DNA of 30,874 nucleotides, taken from NCBI GenBank assembly GCA_049999765.1, contig JBNGIQ010008685.1, positions 1 through 30,874 on the forward strand, read 5' to 3'. Made by a program: the position numbers and the translations under genes. The notes under the pieces were generated by a model. That model ran no database searches. It worked only from the letters and a program-made list of their open reading frames with translations, and had not been told where the DNA came from. This DNA is from Phaeoceros laevis. Lineage: Eukaryota > Anthocerotophyta > Anthocerotopsida > Notothyladales. Positions 18,801 to 28,788 of this stretch are shown piece by piece (position 1 is the stretch's first letter; every line of letters starts with the position of its first letter).

Positions 18801-21800
18801 GAAAAAGGGTGTTGGATCACACTATGGAGATAGCGAAGATGTAAAACCTGCAAAGTCTTGCCCAAGCCCATCTCATCACCAATCAGCACCCTTGCACCAT
18901 GTCGTAATGCAAATCTGATAAGCCAGGCAAATCATAATTCATGTTCCTTAGGCGTAAGACACAGCCAGTCTGTGGATTCAAAAAGCACATGAAGCTGACA
19001 ATACCTGACACCCTCTCGCTGGAAAGGCATCAACTGTGTTTCCAGCTGGTCTGGAATACTAGAGTATTTAGCTGCACAGAACACGCCAGTCAAGAAGCAT
19101 ATATGTTCTTCAGTGTAATACTCCAGGGATGTGCATCAAAAGAAACAGAACTCATTCCATGAAGGCAGCAGGTTACCTTCAAGGTTCGTAAGAGAAGTTG
19201 ACTCTAACAAAGCCTGTTGGACCAGGGGGTCTAGAGGTATGAGCTGTGAAGGCAGAGACATCAATGAAAATGGTGGGATGTCAATTGTCCATAACTCGGA
19301 ATCTTAAGAAATCAGGTCTTACCGTTACTCCAGCCACAGCTTTCAGCGTTTTTTGTGCTGCTAGCAACGAGGAGATTGGGAACATCCATGCCCTATACAC
19401 CAATCAAGTGAAGAACATGACGACTTAATAAACCCAACTAGAAACAACGAAAGTAAAACCAAAAAAAGTCCAGCAGAACAAACCTTTCAGAGATATCCCA
19501 CTTGGCGTTTGCAATGCTCCTCATAGCTGCTGCAACATCCTACCCAGGTTGACAACTCATAAATTACTGACATAACATTCTATGAGTGAAAGCCAAACAA
19601 TGACTCAGTTGCTACCTGCTGGTCCTCAACCTTGGCCACTATCTGCCCACTGCTATGAGGCATTAGCTTTACAAAGCATGGCCAAATTTGTTGTGTCACT
19701 GGACCATCCATGTCCAGCCGGCGCTTACGACTAAAGCTTGGTAGCTCATCTTCCTGGGAGTGCACTGTCTGATACGGTGATCTGACAGTCGATGCAGTGC
19801 TAGGTGCAGCGAAGTTGACATTGACAGTCGATGCAGTGCTAGGTTCTGCGCAGTTGACATTGTCTGCAGATATCACCCTCCCAGCTCAGTACTGTCAACT
19901 TATCATGTCGGCATGTGATTGTTACCGTAATTGACTACTCACTAAGGTTGTCTCCCAAATCAAGTGGCACTTGTAGAGGGGGTTCTGCCACAATCTGATA
20001 CAAGGACAAAGTATGTCAGTAAGTAACGATGTAGACCATACAAGGATATCCAACTGACGACTTGCAATTTCCTTCTGCTCTAAGAGGGTTTGGATTAACG
20101 AGTGGAATAACAAACGAGAACACAAATGAAAAGGGCGAGATAGATCAGGCTTACCTTCACGTTCACACCATACACAGAACTTAAAATTCGTACTGCATCC
20201 AGCCAGGATGAAGAAGGAAACAACCATATTCTGCAAATTGAACCGCCACAAAAAACAAAAATCCCCTTAGAAGACACAAGAATAACCCGAAGGACATGTG
20301 TAATTGGCCCCAAAGCAGTAAACTTGATAATGGGCATCTTGACAAGCTTGATGAAGTAAGTGAACAAGCCTTTCTTGTGGTTGCCAACGTGCATCGGGAA
20401 TTGTCCTCATGGCAACAACAACATCCTGAAAATACACGATTCCATAAGACTGTGGAACAAAAACACAAAGAAACATAAATACCCGCTTCACATCTCACAA
20501 ACAGAAACCCTAAACTGCGAAACAAACCTGCTGATAGTCAAACTGGGCAGCTATTTGGTCCCTGCTGAAAAACTTGCATTTTATCGAACAGCTACATGTA
20601 ACAATTCTGGGCCGAGCTTCTGCCTGGGTGTTCCAATTGTGCTCCGTATCCCATACTTCAAGCCTGTTTTGATGTAGTGCTGATTGTGGGGATTGTGAAC
20701 AAACTTCGGAGCTTGGCTGGGAGCTGTTGATGTCTGCTGAAACGTAGAGTTAGTCTACACTACACTAATGTACCACATGGAAGTTCTTAACCGTGGTCAG
20801 TTACTAACCAATGGCGTTTCCAAGGTCATTGGGGAATTCCAGTGGCGGAACTAGTTCTATCTGCAAAGAACCGGACAGGTTATGTGTTGGACTCTAGGCA
20901 TGTGAACCACACCCATACCTAAGCTCCCACAAGGATAAAAGACCAAGCTACAGACCTGCAAATTTGGTGGTTGAGATAGTTGTTTGAGAGCGAGTATCAG
21001 AACTGGCAATTGCTCAACAGGGTATGTCCAAAACCTGCAGTTTCCAGGTCTCTGTCAGTTCCACATCCTTGTATACGCAACTGAACTTGTTCACATGTTC
21101 ACGTGGTTCACTTGTTCATTTGTCGACATGTAAAACAAGTTCAAATATGTACATGTCAATTTGTTCACCACCACTTGAAAAAACATACAAGCAATTTGTT
21201 TGCAAGTACGTTAAAGCTTGTGAAGATATACTACCATGAAGCACGAAGGAAAGGCACTTCAGAAAATACCTGTCAACCGGATCCCACTTTTTCCCCGGGA
21301 TTGATTGATAGGTAGCCTTGAGGGCCTGCAAAAAAGTGTAGATCAGTTCGTCTCAGATAATCACTTAGCAGAAGGTTAACGAGCAGAAACTAGTTGAGAG
21401 GCCACAGTAGCTACCTGGTTATACGGACTCCGAGCTGAAATGCAACCTATCCCTGCCTCGGCAATTTCCACTTTGATAGGACTTCCTACAAGTTTTGACC
21501 TTTCTGGTGTTTCAGGTAGCTTCCTAGGCGAAGCCTGAATAAGTGCGGGGGGCTTCTCAGGGGTAACTGGCTGAAGCACTGTAACAGGAGATAATCACAC
21601 AAGTCAAATACAAAGGATGCCACGTTTGAGAAGAGATTGAATTTAGGAACAGCTATAGCATCTTTCAAAAAAATCTTTCACCTGAGCTGCCCACGATGTC
21701 CAGTGTGAGAGGAGGCACGACATTAACCTGCACAGAGAAGCTGCCTCTTAGACACGACACTGTTGATAACACAGGGATGAATTATTGAACGCCTCACTCA

Positions 21801-22440
21801 AAGCAGGATAGCTGAGTGCTTAGCTGAGTGCTCACATTGCTGATAAAAGGCATCACCGAATTAATGGCTGTCCCGAGTTGCTTAGCATTTTCCATTGGAA
21901 ATGTCCACACCCTGCCCTTGACCCCAAAGACGGAGCCACCCAAGTTCAGAGAACAAACGTACAGGCTATAAGGCCATGCGAAATTCTGTAGTTCAATGCA
22001 AAACTGTACTTTCTTTGCTGGTTCCATTCATGCCCACCGACCACCTTCAGAGCTGCAACGACGGCCTACAAGTCACCAATTTATCATCAGCACTCAATTC
22101 GATTTTTCGTCCGCTTTTTCTTTGCGGAGCAATTCTGCAACAATACCTGATTATACTGTGTTTCAACCGTAATCCTTCCAGGCATCTCCTGGTATACTCT
22201 AACAAAAACCTTCCTCTGGCCATTCGGCGAGGAAGTAAAACTGGCCGAAGTGCTCGCCAATTTCTCAGGAGAATTGAATTGGGACACCGAGTGATAAGCG
22301 CGAGGGGGTGTCTGAAAAGATTGGCTTCCAAATGCGAAGGAGGTTTCACCGGCTCTCCTTTCGGCTACCTGCCTTCTGGCCCTCTTCTCCAGCGAATCCA
22401 GCTCCGCCAAGCTGACGTTATCCCACTCATCTGCGGCCAT
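15845..22440 (-). CDS. CHR18: SMARCAL1/CHR18-type SNF2 annealing helicase with four HARP-like modules
   Basis: Thirty-four exons in minus order: 22440-22147, 22065-22010, 21911-21836, 21727-21682, 21578-21415, 21325-21270, 21034-20956, 20860-20809, 20736-20528, 20425-20370, 20230-20155, 19994-19943, 19863-19616, 19539-19484, 19392-19323, 19243-19177, 19071-19005, 18914-18848, 18766-18683, 18600-18559, 18471-18316, 18227-18150, 17990-17922, 17826-17761, 17621-17493, 17304-17248, 17181-17074, 16987-16922, 16829-16761, 16666-16562, 16479-16354, 16268-16210, 16114-16078, 16000-15845; 1065 residues. Family role: reannealing RPA-coated DNA at stalled forks. HARP-like modules end near residues 142, 257, 388 and 530. 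Helicase motifs: GDEMGLGKT (about 586), DESH (about 697), [21 protein letters not shown] (about 980). The C-terminus has a PIP-like QSTLDGFL. Odd points: intron 10 uses a GC donor, and exon 27 lacks an AG acceptor, so a splicing defect is possible. ATG 22440 gives [18 protein letters not shown]; the frame stays open upstream to ATG 22611. Confidence 0.88.
17182..17247 (-). other. Intron 26 of SNF2 gene without AG acceptor
   Basis: Exon 27 must begin at 17181 (GAA ATA GTT GTT GAC) to keep frame and match the family. The preceding intron bases are ttctctcat, not ttctctcag. The only nearby AG (aaatag) would remove 7 nt and shift the frame through the conserved helicase C-terminal half. The donor is gtgtga, ordinary for this gene. 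Confidence 0.6.
19778..19860. repeat. 39-bp tandem repeat inside SNF2 exon 13
   Basis: Two adjacent units share gacagtcgatgcagtgctag and gttgacatt, giving 13-residue protein repeats around PSTASTV in the linker before the fourth HARP-like module. The frame is preserved because 39 is a multiple of three. Confidence 0.75.
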
Positions 22441-23174
22441 CTTTACAGATTCTACTCCTGCTACTCCTTGACGGCCAAAACGAATCGAAGAAGAACGCCC
22501 CGAATTCCTAGATGCTACAACACTTTGTGGCAGCCTGAGCATCCCGTGCCGTCCAGACGAATTCCGCGAAGTGCGCAAAATGGCTCCCAAGCATCCACCA
22601 GGTCTCGGCATCACCTATTTCCCCCTTTCCCCCTTCGAACTTCAGTAAACCTTACCTGCAGCTGGCACTCGAAGTTGCAAGCTTGGCACGCGGGACGAGG
22701 GGTAAAACCCACAAAAGTCGCCGTAGCAGGTGGGTAAATGTTGTGGCACCCGATTGGAGGAAGAACCGTTGAAATTTGAAATGGAGCGTGACACTGTCAT
22801 ACTCTCTCTGTCTCCCAGCAGGCCCAGGAGCCCAGGACAGGGTCGCGCCTCCACAGCTGCACGGGCCACCCCACCACTTTCACATCTGCTGTCCCGCCGT
22901 GCCAGTTTCAACAGCACGAGGACCGTCCTGTCTCTTTTTTCGCGGCTCATTCACTCCTGCCGTCCTACTGTCCCTCGACATCGGCGCTTGGGAGTACCAC
23001 CTTACTAGATTGACTCCCCTTCTTCCTCTTCTAGTCCCCTTCTTCTCGTTCCTGCTACATCATTGCGCTCTTGGAGGTGGAAGCCCTTTTGCCAGTGACC
23101 AAGAAATGGCCTTGGCAGAGGAATTGAGCAGGGCGGAAGCGCAATTTTCTGTGTTGGGTTAGGCTGGAGACGGA
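22441..23174. promoter_or_regulatory. Divergent promoter region, SNF2 gene / unrecognised gene
   Basis: 734 bp between divergent start codons. The part near the SNF2 gene is an open extension of its first exon (to 22611), which could be 5' UTR or an N-terminal extension. The rest is pyrimidine-rich with no recognisable coding exon. Confidence 0.45.
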
Positions 23175-24139
23175 ATGGACGGGACGGGGGAAAGAGACGG
23201 AATTGGGTTGAACCAAGCCGAGCCCGGACCGCAAGGGAAGTCCTTGCGGATCAGAGTGGGTGGTCCGGGGAAGCAGCTTCTCCACGGGAAAGGCGTTCCC
23301 ACCGGGACACGGAGCCCCAGAATTCTGAAGCAGGAAGAAGAGAAACTAATTCTGGATGGGTCCATCAGGCGAGGGCAGCGGATAGCTGCTCGCTTGGCGG
23401 ACAACGATGAATTCCCTCTGTGCGCAGACCGTTGGGGTATGTCCAAGCTGCAGGAGAGCTTACCTGCGCCTTCCTTTCCTGCTCGCATAGCCAAGCTCAG
23501 GGCACAGCGGCTGCTGTTTCGAGGGGTTTCTCCTCAGGCCAGCAGGGCCCCTGTACGTGTGGTACCAGACTCAGAGCCTGATGCAGGCTCGCCGAGCAGG
23601 GAGCACCGAAAGCTCGCTGTTTTGGATTCTGTGGAACTCAAGGCGTGCATGGAACACCCTGATTCATGCTTGTCAGAGGACGCTCCCGCTACAGACTTTC
23701 CTCTCCGGCTGCGGGTACTTTCCGCACCGCAATCAGGCAACAACTCACCAGCAACATCACTGCGGACCCCAAGTCGGCGCAGGGTCAGGTGGTGGGATGA
23801 GGTGAGAGCCATGAGCTAGCTGGAATTTGGGAAGCTCAGAGCTGGCGAGAACTTGTTGGTTTATCAGTTGTTCATGGTGTCTCCCCATCTTGATGCAGGT
23901 TGTCGGAAAGGAAAACGAGCGTTGTCGCAACGATCAGCACAGCTTCAGCTCTAAACCTGCCTGTCCTGCACCCAAACATGCTCTGTCCAAGGTAATGTCT
24001 CTAACCAGTCGGCGAATTTCTTTTGTTTCTTGTATCACACAGACAACTTATAAGTGTGTTGATTGTACAGGTGCAGAAGGATGGTCGAGGCTCTATACAA
24101 GAATTGGGAAGACGGCCATTGCAGCTCCAGTCTGACTAG
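23175..24139 (+). CDS. Unrecognised basic protein with RVxW motif
   Basis: Three exons: 23175-23801, 23899-23991, 24071-24139; 262 residues, with ordinary GT..AG introns. ATG 23175 is the first methionine after an in-frame TAG at 23160. I do not recognise a domain. The sequence is basic and mostly disordered in style, with one denser part (GSIRRGQRIAARLADNDEF, GMSKLQESLPAPSFPARIAK) and a Ser/Pro-rich C-terminal third. SRRRVRWWDEV sits exactly at the end of exon 1 and resembles the RVxF/RVxW docking motif for protein phosphatase 1. The short downstream exons are polar. It is divergent from the SNF2 gene. The exon model is supported by frame and splice sites, not by homology. Confidence 0.6.
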
Positions 24140-24949
24140 GCCATTGGAGTGGCCATCACGTCCTTGACTCTTTCCTCCCCTGTGGCTTCTTTGTACTCTT
24201 ATTACATCATGTGTCGACAAGGTTTGCAACAGTTCCTAGGTAAGTTTAGCATGTGGGTTTGGGATAAGGATCTTCGGTTCCCTCTAGCACATGCGTCAGC
24301 CTTCTAAAGCCTTTGTAAGTTACGTCCGCTTCCGACTCAGGAGCCATCATTTCCTAGTAAGTTATAGGAGCTGTACATGACTCTCAATTTGCTTCGTCAT
24401 CAAAGGCACCACCCGTGAGCATCTCTTGTATGGCTGAAGCAAAAATGAGAGCAGATCAGTGAGTGGCGTAGTTCCTCGTGCCAAACCATCGTGTCAATCA
24501 GTCACCCTTTGTCCAGCTTCCGAGGCCCGTGAATACTTCTGGAACATTCTCCAAGGCCGTTCGTGGCGTCGGAAGGCGAGCGTCATTATGTCTTGTTGCG
24601 GCTGGCACTATGCTCGCAGTTGCAACGTTGGAGAAATAAAGTTGCGAAAGATGCTATAGTTTCTGAAGTCATCGTTGATTATACAAGAGTGTGAAACGAC
24701 TCCTCAGAATGCGCCTAATCCAAATCGAAGACGGGCATGCAATCTAGCATTCTGGCTGAAACCGTCATGATTACGGTATACCACATACGGTAGCCATTGA
24801 AACGAGAATGATAAGTCGGTGCTACGTTTTGCATTGAATATTTCTAGGACCTACCGAGTCATTTTACATGCGGAGGGGTACCCCGGGGGCGGAGGGGGGG
24901 TTGATGATGGCACAAGGACGATGATAAAAAATGTGCGATGAAACAGGCG
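24140..24949. other. Gap between convergent genes
   Basis: 810 bp. AATAAA at 24635-24640 on the plus strand could be the polyadenylation signal of the upstream gene, giving a long 3' UTR. A G-rich stretch lies at about 24870-24902 close to the CLPP6 stop. No coding exon was found. Confidence 0.45.
24870..24902 (+). other. G-run cluster, possible G-quadruplex
   Basis: Runs of four, five and seven G occur within about 30 bases (gcggagggg, cccgggggcgg, agggggggtt). It lies 50 bp beyond the CLPP6 stop, on the strand opposite to the CLPP6 transcript. The long last run can be split, so four G3 tracts are possible. Confidence 0.4.
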
Positions 24950-26436
24950 TTAGTACTCTGTTTCCAGAAGCCCGTCAATGAGTCCAAATTCCATGGCCTG
25001 CAACCAGCACGTCATCTGCTCAGAAATTTGCAGGCAACATGTGCTGATGAAACAAACAGAGAGAATGGTGGTGCTAACCTCGGAGGCTGAAAAGAAGCGA
25101 TCACGGTCAGTGAACTTTTGAACTCTTTCTACAGGCTGTCCAGTGAAGGCTGCATACATCTTGTCGATTTTCTGCGAGAGGCAACAAAAAGGTGAGGAGA
25201 ATACACAACTGTCAGGAACTGTCCACAAGGATGTAAGACAAACAGATTACAGACAGGGTCCAGCAGAGGGCACATACATCACGTGATGTCATGACTTCGT
25301 TCACCTGCCGTCGCACATCATCCATAGTTCCCTGCAAGATTGTTGACGAGGAACCTTGAGCCAGACAAAAGCTTGTAATAACCACAGGAAACAAAGGGCT
25401 ACAGATGCCATCGAGTTTAAGAGTAGTTCAAGAGCACAACAAGCAGGGGTAAGAAATGTTACCCCGCAACCCCCCTGTGGTTGATGGATCATGATTCGGG
25501 CATTTGGCATAGCAAACCTTTTACCCTTTGCACCACCCGCAAGCAGCAGTGCACCTTGACTGGCTGCCACTCCAAAGCAAACAGTGCTCACCTTGGGCTT
25601 GATCTGCACACAACTCTCCATGTCAATAAAGCTCAATACCAACGCCTGCCTAGGTCAAAAGCTGAAACCTATACAGCTATCAACACTTTCTACAGGGGAC
25701 ACACCGATCAGAAAGGAACACCTTACCCAGGACATGCAATCGTAGATGGCTAAGACGGAATAGGTGCTCCCTCCAGGACAGTTAATATACATCTGAGTGA
25801 AAGAATTAAGTCGCAGAGGGTCAAGTCAGTAGTAGTTGCACATTAGGGACATCTCTAGGCTACTGGTCTGCGGAAAAACACCTGCATCCAGTCTCACAAC
25901 AGGATATCCTGGTAGCCAGGGCTAACCTTGATATCCTCCTCCTCGTCAATTGCCGCCAAAGTCAACAATTGCGAAATCACCCGCTGTGCAACCTGAGAGT
26001 TCACTTGCGAACCCAGGAAGATAATCCGGTTGCGGAACAACAGCGACGAGAGGTCTGTAGGGCCCGAAGCCGTCAAAACAGCAGGCATTATCGGAGGAGA
26101 ACCCTTTTTGGCTGCTCTTATGTCGTTCAAGCTGCAAACCACACCAACACTTGGATTCAGAACTGCATCCTGAGATCACAGCTCCGCTACGAAACTAAGC
26201 TCCAGGAAAGCAACCAACCCGGAGGTGTTATCCAAAGGACCGGGCCGAGACCCTGCGTAGGAAGCCATGACAAAGAGACGTGCATCCCTGCTGCTGCGTC
26301 TGCTTGCAGGCTTCGGAAGGGCCAGCATCGACTGGCCTGACTGCAGACCGCCATTCCTGGAGCTGGGCAGCTCGCCCAGCCTGATATGCTCCGCGACTCC
26401 GGCCCGGGCTTGACCGACTGCTGTGGCGCAAGCCAT
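24950..26436 (-). CDS. CLPP6: Plastid ATP-dependent Clp protease proteolytic subunit 6
   Basis: Seven exons in minus order: 26436-26219, 26131-25927, 25792-25727, 25603-25463, 25331-25278, 25171-25079, 24997-24950; 274 residues, close to the usual CLPP6 length. The first 70-odd residues are a Ser/Ala/Arg-rich transit peptide. The mature part has [69 protein letters not shown] and [20 protein letters not shown]. The catalytic triad is complete: Ser about 178, His about 203, Asp about 252. This separates it from the inactive ClpR subunits. The phrases [11 protein letters not shown] and AASQGA and the C-terminus LETEY are CLPP6-like. It forms part of the heteromeric stromal ClpPR core fed by ClpC. 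It is divergent from the small secreted-protein gene. Confidence 0.95.
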
Positions 26437-26633
26437 CCCACCAAAGCTTTGAGTACCGGGACTGCTTTGCGAATGGAACCTAGCCGTATGAAACGGTTTC
26501 ACGTAACTTACAGCATATTATTAGGTGGCCATTATGCCTGAAACAACGTCACACGAAAATCAAAGACAAAACCAGACTTTGGGAAGACTCACATCCCTCT
26601 TTCCGTCTCTCTGTCTACCCCTTTACTGTTCTC

Positions 26634-26672
26634 ATTATCCTAGTGCTTGGCTAATTATCCTATTGCTTGGCC
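26634..26672 (+). repeat. 20-bp tandem repeat just before a start codon
   Basis: attatcctagtgcttggct and attatcctattgcttggcc lie 20 bp apart and end one base before ATG 26674. They fall in the presumed 5' UTR or core promoter of the secreted-protein gene, within the 237-bp divergent region shared with CLPP6. Confidence 0.65.
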
Positions 26673-26673
26673 C

Positions 26674-27245
26674 ATGTTGCATGTGCGCAATCTGATGAAG
26701 TCGGTGTTCGCTTTACTTTTCTGCATATTTGCAGTTGCAGTTGCAGCTGCATATGCAAACCAAGTGCAGGCAGACTCTCATGATCAGCACAAGGAGATTG
26801 GACGCAAAGTAGAGGGAGACTCTCGTAGCAGGGAGATTGGACGCAAATTCTGTATGGTTTCTTTTCTCTCTCGTTCATTGTTCTTACAATTGTTCAAAGT
26901 TTCAACCTTTCCAGCTCAACATTTTCTCTTTTTCATCACAGACAAGTTCTTACAGATTTGTATGTATAGCTTATATTGGTGTCCATAAGCTTGATATTTA
27001 CAGTGCGTGAACATGCTTTTGCTCCCTCAAAGCTCGGAGTTGAAGCACCGCCTGGACACTACTCCTCTCAGATTGATGATTTCCAATTCACTGTGGTGTC
27101 AGATGATCCTTCTGCTCCCTCCGAGTCGAGCATGGCTCCAATGAGAAGTCAAGCGTCACCACTACTTGGCAGTGCAAGCGGCTTGTTCCCGGCAGCTGTG
27201 CCTATGCGTCCCCTGCACCCTGATTACGTTGAGGAAGGATTCTAA
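26674..27245 (+). CDS. Small secreted protein, unrecognised
   Basis: Two exons, 26674-26851 and 27004-27245; 139 residues. The N-terminus has a strong signal peptide: MLHVRNLMKSVFALLFCIFA followed by an Ala-rich stretch and probable cleavage near AAAYANQ. After it comes an imperfect repeat (DSHDQHKEIGRK and DSRSREIGRK), then a Ser/Pro-rich region and the end LHPDYVEEGF. The donor chosen (ttct|gtatgg) keeps the frame; a second donor 28 nt upstream (ctctc|gtagca) would also give phase 1. There are no cysteines in the mature part. Size, signal peptide and dibasic-like GRK sites are compatible with a peptide-hormone precursor, but no known hormone motif (CLE, RGF, PSK, CIF) is present. An apoplastic protein of other type is equally possible. 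Confidence 0.6.
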
Positions 27246-27512
27246 TATGAGTCAGCAAGCCTGTACCGCTAGGCGTGTATTAGTCTAGAAGTGCTTGAGA
27301 CGTCATTTTTTGTTCTCTCGCAATATGTGCCTACAAGCGTCCACCAATAAGTGCCCTTGGAGTGGCGCCTTGAAGAGGCAAGACTCTTGACCTCCAGCAA
27401 GGCAACCGAACACGCCAGGACTTCTTTGTAATAAATCTTTTCTTCCACCAAATAAGACACCATACTGGAGTTGCTTGCCTGTTAGGGATGCTCTGCCCCT
27501 CAGGCTGGCTGG

Positions 27513-28298
27513 ATGGCCTTTGCCGGTTGGCTCAAACCCACGACAGCTCATCATCTCCGAGGACGAGCTGGGATGGCAGGTAAGAGCGTGGTGGTGTCGG
27601 AGAAGGTAGCCAGGATGCGAGCCGTGGTGAATGGGCAGCCGATGAGCGCGTGGGATGAGCTGTGGGGTGCAGGGGTGATGCCGTGGGATCTGGAGCAGGT
27701 GACGCCCGTGGTGGCCAGAATGGTGCAGCAGCAGCAGCAGCAGGAATTGGAATTGGAAGGGACGCTGCCGCTGCTGCCCCAAGGTCGGGCGCTGGTTCCC
27801 GGGTGCGGGAGCGGGTACGATGCCGTGGCGCTGGCGAGCCCGAAGAGGTCGGTGGTTGGGCTGGACATATCCGAGAAGGCAGTGGCTCGGGCGAGGGCGA
27901 GGGCAGTTTCTTGCGGGGACCCCAACGCCCGGTTCGTGGAGTTCGTGGCCCACGACTTCTTCACCTACGCTCCTGCTGCCGCCTTCGATCTGGTGTGGGA
28001 CTACACCTTCTTCTGCGCCCTGGAGCCGGACATGAGAGGTGCGTGGGCCAAGAAGGTGGCGGAGTTGTTGGCGCCCACTCCTGCGGCGGTGCTGGTGACT
28101 CTCATGTACCCGGTGGCGGACTATGTTGGAGGTCCTCCGTATGCGGTGTCGGTGGAGGCGTATGAGGAGGTGCTCCATGCTGTGGGGTTCGAGGCTGCGC
28201 TCTGTCGGCGGCTGGATGATGATGAGAGTGTGGAAGCTAGGAGGGGTCGCGAGGTGCTGGCGGTGTGGCGTAGAACAAATTGCGGTACTAAACTCTGA
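27513..28298 (+). CDS. HOL: SAM-dependent thiol/halide methyltransferase (HOL/TPMT family)
   Basis: A single open frame of 261 residues with a Rossmann-type SAM-binding domain. Motif I is ALVPGCGSGYD (about 93-103), followed by VVGLDISEKAV, then FDLVWDYTFFCALEPDMR and AVLVTLMYP. This order is that of the thiopurine-methyltransferase-like plant HARMLESS TO OZONE LAYER enzymes, which methylate halides, thiocyanate or bisulfide. The start could be ATG 27513 or ATG 27573 (MAGKSVVV), the latter lacking about 20 extra residues. A CAG run encodes five to six Gln near residue 72. No introns, high GC and strong GC-ending codon use differ from the intron-rich neighbours; plant HOL genes I know have several introns. 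This suggests a retrocopy or acquisition from elsewhere, which the sequence alone cannot decide. Substrate not determined. Confidence 0.85.
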   Translation: MAFAGWLKPTTAHHLRGRAGMAGKSVVVSEKVARMRAVVNGQPMSAWDELWGAGVMPWDLEQVTPVVARMVQQQQQQELELEGTLPLLPQGRALVPGCGSGYDAVALASPKRSVVGLDISEKAVARARARAVSCGDPNARFVEFVAHDFFTYAPAAAFDLVWDYTFFCALEPDMRGAWAKKVAELLAPTPAAVLVTLMYPVADYVGGPPYAVSVEAYEEVLHAVGFEAALCRRLDDDESVEARRGREVLAVWRRTNCGTKL

Positions 28299-28480
28299 GG
28301 CGGAGACTCTTGGGAGATTTATTTCCAGCCCAGCGGCCCGGTCCAGCACATTCCGTCCCATTGTTGCAACAGCTCCTTGAAGGTTACAAGGAAGGAGATG
28401 GAATCAAGCAATGCATAACCCCAAACAGTTGAAGGCTCATGAGCTGTGTCCCGAGTTATGGCTATGGCGGACTAGGGTTT

Positions 28481-28718
28481 GGAGGCCCGGGAGCCCGTTC
28501 ACTTGTACTGTCTCAGGGCCCAAGGCCTGTCACCTGCATTGTCCCAATTTGAGGCCCGGGGCCTGTCACTTGCACATTGGAGGCACATTTTCAGCACTTT
28601 TGAATCACATTTTGAGGCCCGGGGCCTGGCACACTTGCATTTTTGAGGCGTTTTTGAGGCCTGGGATCTGGTACTTGCACTGCTCGAGGCACTTGCAAGT
28701 TTTTGAGTCCTCGGGGCC
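28481..28718 (+). repeat. Degenerate GAGGCCCGGGGCCTG repeats
   Basis: At least four copies of a unit built on gaggcccggggcctg followed by tcac or ggcac and ttgca start near 28482, 28551, 28614 and 28656. Spacing is irregular (40-70 bp). The core is itself palindromic (ggcccggggcc). It looks like a decayed minisatellite. Confidence 0.7.
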
Positions 28719-28788
28719 ACTTGACAGAGGTGTTTGCACGACGCGACCATGATTGCTCACTCCACTCAACCAAGTGGCACGACTGGCA

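Noticed and set aside
19008-19071. Match with 15393-15450 first taken for a transposon family
   Set aside because: The copy at 19 kb is exon 17 of the SNF2 gene, so only the 15.4-kb copy is stray; the separate 42-bp element remains a true dispersed repeat.
20040-20080. Possible extra SNF2 exon encoding [11 protein letters not shown]
   Set aside because: Comparison with the paralogous cassettes shows that the next exon begins at 19994 (ATT GTG GCA GAA) and is 52 nt in phase, which leaves no room for this segment.
21060-21180. Repetitive ttgttca/acatgt motifs in an SNF2 intron
   Set aside because: Short AT-rich echoes without a regular period; no functional case can be made.
27303-28361. 352-codon minus-strand frame across the methyltransferase gene
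   Set aside because: It is antisense to a clear SAM-methyltransferase and stays open only because of high GC; the protein is His/Arg/Pro-rich without a domain.
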